Assembly (NCBI GenBank): GCA_020064725.1
Contig: JAGTWJ010000003.1
Location: 124,001-188,000, forward strand
Origin: Drechslerella dactyloides
Lineage: Eukaryota > Ascomycota > Orbiliomycetes > Orbiliales > Orbiliaceae
Length of the DNA: 64,000 bases
Reading direction: 5' to 3'
Shown here: one piece after another, positions 60,521 through 64,000 of the stretch
Layout: each line of letters opens with the position of its first letter
Position numbering within the stretch: the stretch's first letter is position 1
The notes under the pieces: model-generated
The model's input: the letters and a program-made list of their open reading frames with translations, nothing else
What the model was told of the DNA's origin: nothing
Databases searched by the model: none
Translations under genes and position numbers: made by a program

Positions 60521-62430
60521 TCAGCGGGAGTTTGGCCAAGATAACGACTCATTGCTCTTTTCCCGTTGGAGATCTTTTTCTTCGTCTTTTGATCGATATG
60601 AGCTCGTCGCGCTGGGTCTGCGAAAGGTATCCAGAGGGATAAATGTGCTAAAGCTCAGACCTTTACTACCGCTTGCTTTCTCCTTTACTCTAGGCAGAAC
60701 GCCTTCTGACTCAACTTTGCTTCGGATATCTTTGTCAATGGGTGCGCTAACATCATCGCGGACGTTGGACCTCCAGTATTCGTCCCAGTCAACTGGCTCT
60801 GCCGAGAACCTATCTTGATTGGAAGAGTTCATCGTGTCATATGCCCATTCTCTTTTGACTGCCCTCGGCGACTCGGGTGTTGTAGGTCTGCGGTCAACAT
60901 AGAGATATCCTGTATTCGTAACGTATGAGTCGGTGCTGTCAGAGGAGAGTGCCCTGTTGGCAGTCGTAACGGTACTGTTTTTGGCCGTGTCGGTGCCATC
61001 TGACTGGCCATGTGGGAGTTCGTTGACTGTGACCAGGGACCGATCAAAGAACCCCCAGAATGGAAAATGGCGGTCGAGGATCGGTTTGATGGAGGAAGCT
61101 GAGGCGCAGATTATCGCGACGTCCATTTCGATTACGGACCAGATTATTGGTAAGGTCGAAGAATCTATGCGCGACCTCAATATCAGAATGCAATAGGACT
61201 GGTCATCGAGCGAAGGATGGTAGGGTCTCACAGGTAACGTCGAAGTCTTTCAGTCCATCCAGCTTAACGAACCGAATGACAGAGGCTATACACACCCTGG
61301 ATTTTGAATATTTCATTAGCGGTTGATCGAGTTCATCGGGACAGCGCTTGCATGCACTCAACACTCACAGAGAAGCGATGGTAACCAACGTTGCAATGGC
61401 CACCTTTTCTCTCTTCGAGATTTTTAGGTTCCATATCATGGGTATTGGGGCAGTCGCTAATATCACATCGGTCGCAACGTTAACCCCGGCCATTGCCTGG
61501 AGGAAAACGTAAAAATTTAGACATTTCGCGTCTTTGATTGTCCAGTCCCAAGCCGCCTCCATTGGCGAACAATGAAAGACGACAACGAATAAAGTTAAGA
61601 GAAACGACGTCGTGAGAATGAAGGCGATGCAATAGAGAGACCGTCGGAACCAATTTACCGGAAATACCCGAATATAGAATATGACGATGGAGCATTTAAC
61701 TAAATTGAGAGAGAAAGAATAGAGTATGCCAGCACCATAATTTAAGACCTAGAGGGATCAGTAAGGAGCATATGGCGGCACTGAAATACGAAGAGACCAC
61801 ACACCTTGGTGAAATGTGCAACAGATCGCTTTAGAGTTTCTAAGTCGGCGAGATTCTGGTGCCAGATATGATATCCGAGTCCCAGCCGGACGGCTACACG
61901 TAAGGTTTATCAGTGAGTGGAACTGGGTGGCGCGCAATCAGAAGAGCAATGGACAGCTGGAGCAACCTACAGTATAAGATTAGGCTTGAGCAAACAAGGG
62001 AAACGGCCTGTGTACAGTCGAATATCGAAAATGTTAGAATCTACCGTCACTTAAGTAATATCACGAACAAAGCATCAAAGTTGTGGCATGCAAGCTATGA
62101 CACTTGTTCAGAAACGGAATGAAGCATACGGTTGCGGCAATAACCAGAGCTAGGCAATAGAAGTCAGTAAAAGCGTCGCAGCAGGCCAGACGCCTTGAAG
62201 AATGATGGATTGACTTGTAACATACCATCATCCGCCTGGAATTTATCTGCCAGGCCCGCTCTTGCATAAACTCTGGTGATCATGAAGATCACGATTAACC
62301 CCATGAAGATAGTATTGACGATTATGATGAGGTGACTGTAGTTGCTCTCATCGTTGAAATTTATTTTTGAGAGGTCTGGTATCTGATATCCAAAACTCTC
62401 TGCTGATATCCCCGTTGTAGTGGCATCCAT
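60521..62430 (-). CDS. Fungal rhodopsin-domain integral membrane protein
   Basis: A multi-exon protein of the large fungal family annotated as 'rhodopsin domain', seven membrane spans. The first exon (from 62430) reads MDATTTGISAESFGYQIPDL and then a span (LIIIVNTIFMGLIVIFMITRVYARA) ending FQADDG. Later exons carry KVLNYGAGILYSFSLNLVKCSIVIFYIRVF, LYCIAFILTTSFLLTLFVVVFHCSPMEAAWDW, CLNFYVFLQAMAGVNVATDVILATAPIPMIWNLKISKREKVAIATLV, a short exon with SVIRFVKLDGLKDFDVT, and IIWSVIEMDVAIICASASSIKPIL, the characteristic last block of the family. A disordered C-tail of about 190 residues follows, ending SWPNSR. Some members act as surface-cue receptors (Pth11-like proteins are a separate CFEM branch; no CFEM domain is seen here). 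Ligand and role unknown. A few splice sites between 61.7 and 62.2 kb were not fixed. Confidence 0.87.
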
Positions 62431-64000
62431 GATGCTTCGGCCTCGAGCCGTCGGATGTCCAGATGTCGGCTGCTTTAGAGTTGAACTTCCCCTCTTGGGT
62501 CACCGCCCAGCCATTGTTGACCCAACTAATCTCCCTCCGAAACTCTGTAGTAGTCTAACAGTCGTGCAATGTCACACCCTTTGACAGTCGTTGTACAGGT
62601 GTCTATAAAAGAGTAGCGAGGTCGGAATGAAAACAAGATAGTGTTACGAGCATCGGGCCAGGTAACCCTACAGTTATTATATCTAGGCTAACGCCTCAAA
62701 TATAGGCTGGACTAAATAATCAGCCATGCGTGTACGGGAACTACAAATAAGATGTTCTTCAAATATTGATTCGAAAGTGCGAGGACGACTTGGCAAGCAA
62801 CAAACATGGAATCGGAACATCCCAGCTTAAGCTTGGGCCTTGAAAGGCATTTAACCAGTCTTATCTTTCAACCGTGAGGAGAAATATACTGAATGGCAAG
62901 GCTGCTGGATCGGGATCATGAAATAATCTATAGTTATGGGCGAAAGCGTGGGCGACACCACCTTGCATCATGCTGGCGGCATATCAAGTTTGCTTCGTTT
63001 GAGAATCTGCAAGGGCGTCAAAGAGGAGATGGATATATTCCGGGAATCATATAGCCTGTTTGAGCCTGTTCGTGTATTATATGCCCACAACGGGATGTCC
63101 TCATGCTTCATTTTCTGCCAGTTTCTGGAACCATGGCCTCAACATCAGCTGCCGTGTGCCGTCTTCGAACACAAGCAGGGACGGAAGATGCACTAGCGAA
63201 TCAGGATTCCCTGGTGGCGTTCTTGTCAGCAGAGCATAATGCTGGACGTGTGGGTCCGCGTCCTGAACCGGACATGGGTGTTGCCGAATAGGCCCTTGCG
63301 AGTGGTAGTCAAAATTGTCCTCTCGGCTTAGTCTCGGACCCTCAAGCCAGCGAACAAGGTCAGCCGGAAGAAATAGCAGTTTCATTCGAGAAGCCTTTCT
63401 GGTTCCTACCAATCGCAGATATGGTGAGCCAGCACATCGCGCACCATCGCATCTATCTGAAACAATTGGCGACGCCGGATTATCCCACAGATACTTATGT
63501 TCCCTAAGAGCCTCTCTGTACGTGCAATTCTAGAATATATCGATAGCTGTGAGCCAAAATGTGCTAGAAATAGATTATCGAATAAATATACCCAGACGGC
63601 TCTCAATGTCCTAAGAATATCATCTACATATTGAGATAAATGAGCAAGGCTCAATTTATAAGCCTTCATGCAATTAATTTCTTGGGTTTGATTATCGACT
63701 GATAACAAATGTGCTTAGATCTCGCAAGCTAGAGCCTTACAGGTTCATGGGATTGTGGCCAGCGAGCGCGAAGGATTACATTTTGATGTTAAGGCTAGTC
63801 AAAGATAGATCACACAGACTAATGGTAACTATCACTTAAGGGCCTTATAGCGGACCACGTGCGTATCAACTCCCATGCGTGCATATCAGAGACTGAGGCT
63901 GCTGGATCTTCTTTACATACCACGGCAAGCAGACAAATTCAAATTGGAGAGCCTGGATTGTTTTGTTAGACTGCGCATTGGTCTGGATAGGTGTTTCCCC
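62431..64000. other. Right-edge stretch without a recognised gene
   Basis: About 1.6 kb. A minus-strand frame at 63101-63412 (103 codons) and one overlapping it at 63406-63708 have no recognisable motif and no clear splice link; a gene running off the right edge cannot be excluded. Confidence 0.45.

Noticed and set aside
63101..63412. 103-codon minus-strand frame near the right edge
   Set aside because: It has some protein-like composition but overlaps another frame on the same strand, lacks motifs and has no clear splice link.

Overview
The window looks like nuclear DNA of a filamentous ascomycete (Pezizomycotina). The protein-coding genes are broken by short introns (roughly 45-90 nt) with GT..AG ends and CTAAC/CTGAC-like branch sites. 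The gene content is typically fungal: a GH3 beta-glucosidase with a CBM1 cellulose-binding module, WSC domains, a tyrosinase, a Bor1-like SLC4 transporter, a HAK/KUP potassium transporter and a fungal 'rhodopsin-domain' membrane protein. Splice sites were read by eye from sequence, frame and family conservation. No transcript data were available.

Layout. 2.3-3.9 kb: an aldo/keto reductase of the Kv-beta type (minus). 8.7-13.6 kb: a 1470-residue secreted protein with a quinoprotein-like propeller, Ig-like modules and three WSC domains (plus). 15.0-18.7 kb: a 13-exon GH3 beta-glucosidase with a C-terminal CBM1 (plus). 21.8-22.7 kb: an HD-superfamily phosphohydrolase (minus). 24.0-25.9 kb: a protein with a YRIIGNDLP signature and a C-terminal membrane anchor (plus). 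28.0 kb: the start of a tiny secreted peptide gene (plus). 30.7-32.0 kb: a TVP38/VTT membrane protein (plus). 33.2-35.4 kb: a tyrosinase (minus). 38.8-42.0 kb: a head-to-head pair of unrecognised secreted or membrane proteins. 42.3-44.8 kb: a Bor1/SLC4-like anion transporter (minus). 45.3-45.7 kb: a stress-response A/B-barrel (Dabb) protein (minus). 47.7-48.2 kb: a small GPI-anchor-like protein (minus). 51.2-54.5 kb: a mucin-like Ser/Thr-rich secreted protein (plus). 56.6-59.6 kb: a HAK/KUP K+ transporter (plus). 60.5-62.4 kb: a rhodopsin-domain membrane protein (minus).

More than half of the window carries no gene I can recognise; the gaps are 1-5 kb long. No tRNA, rRNA, CRISPR array or intact transposon was seen. 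The non-genic structure that stands out is a 29-bp perfect inverted repeat with a G-rich loop near 46.3 kb, simple and tandem repeats near 26.9 and 46.35 kb, and repeat tracts inside Thr-rich linkers.

Nothing suggests a biosynthetic gene cluster. The common theme is the cell surface and the outside: at least seven of the proteins are secreted or surface-exposed (carbohydrate breakdown or binding, phenol oxidation, mucin-like coat, unknown secreted proteins) and four are membrane transport or sensor proteins. The best candidates for undescribed biology are the propeller/Ig/WSC fusion, the divergent secreted pair at 38.8-42.0 kb, and the hairpin at 46.3 kb.
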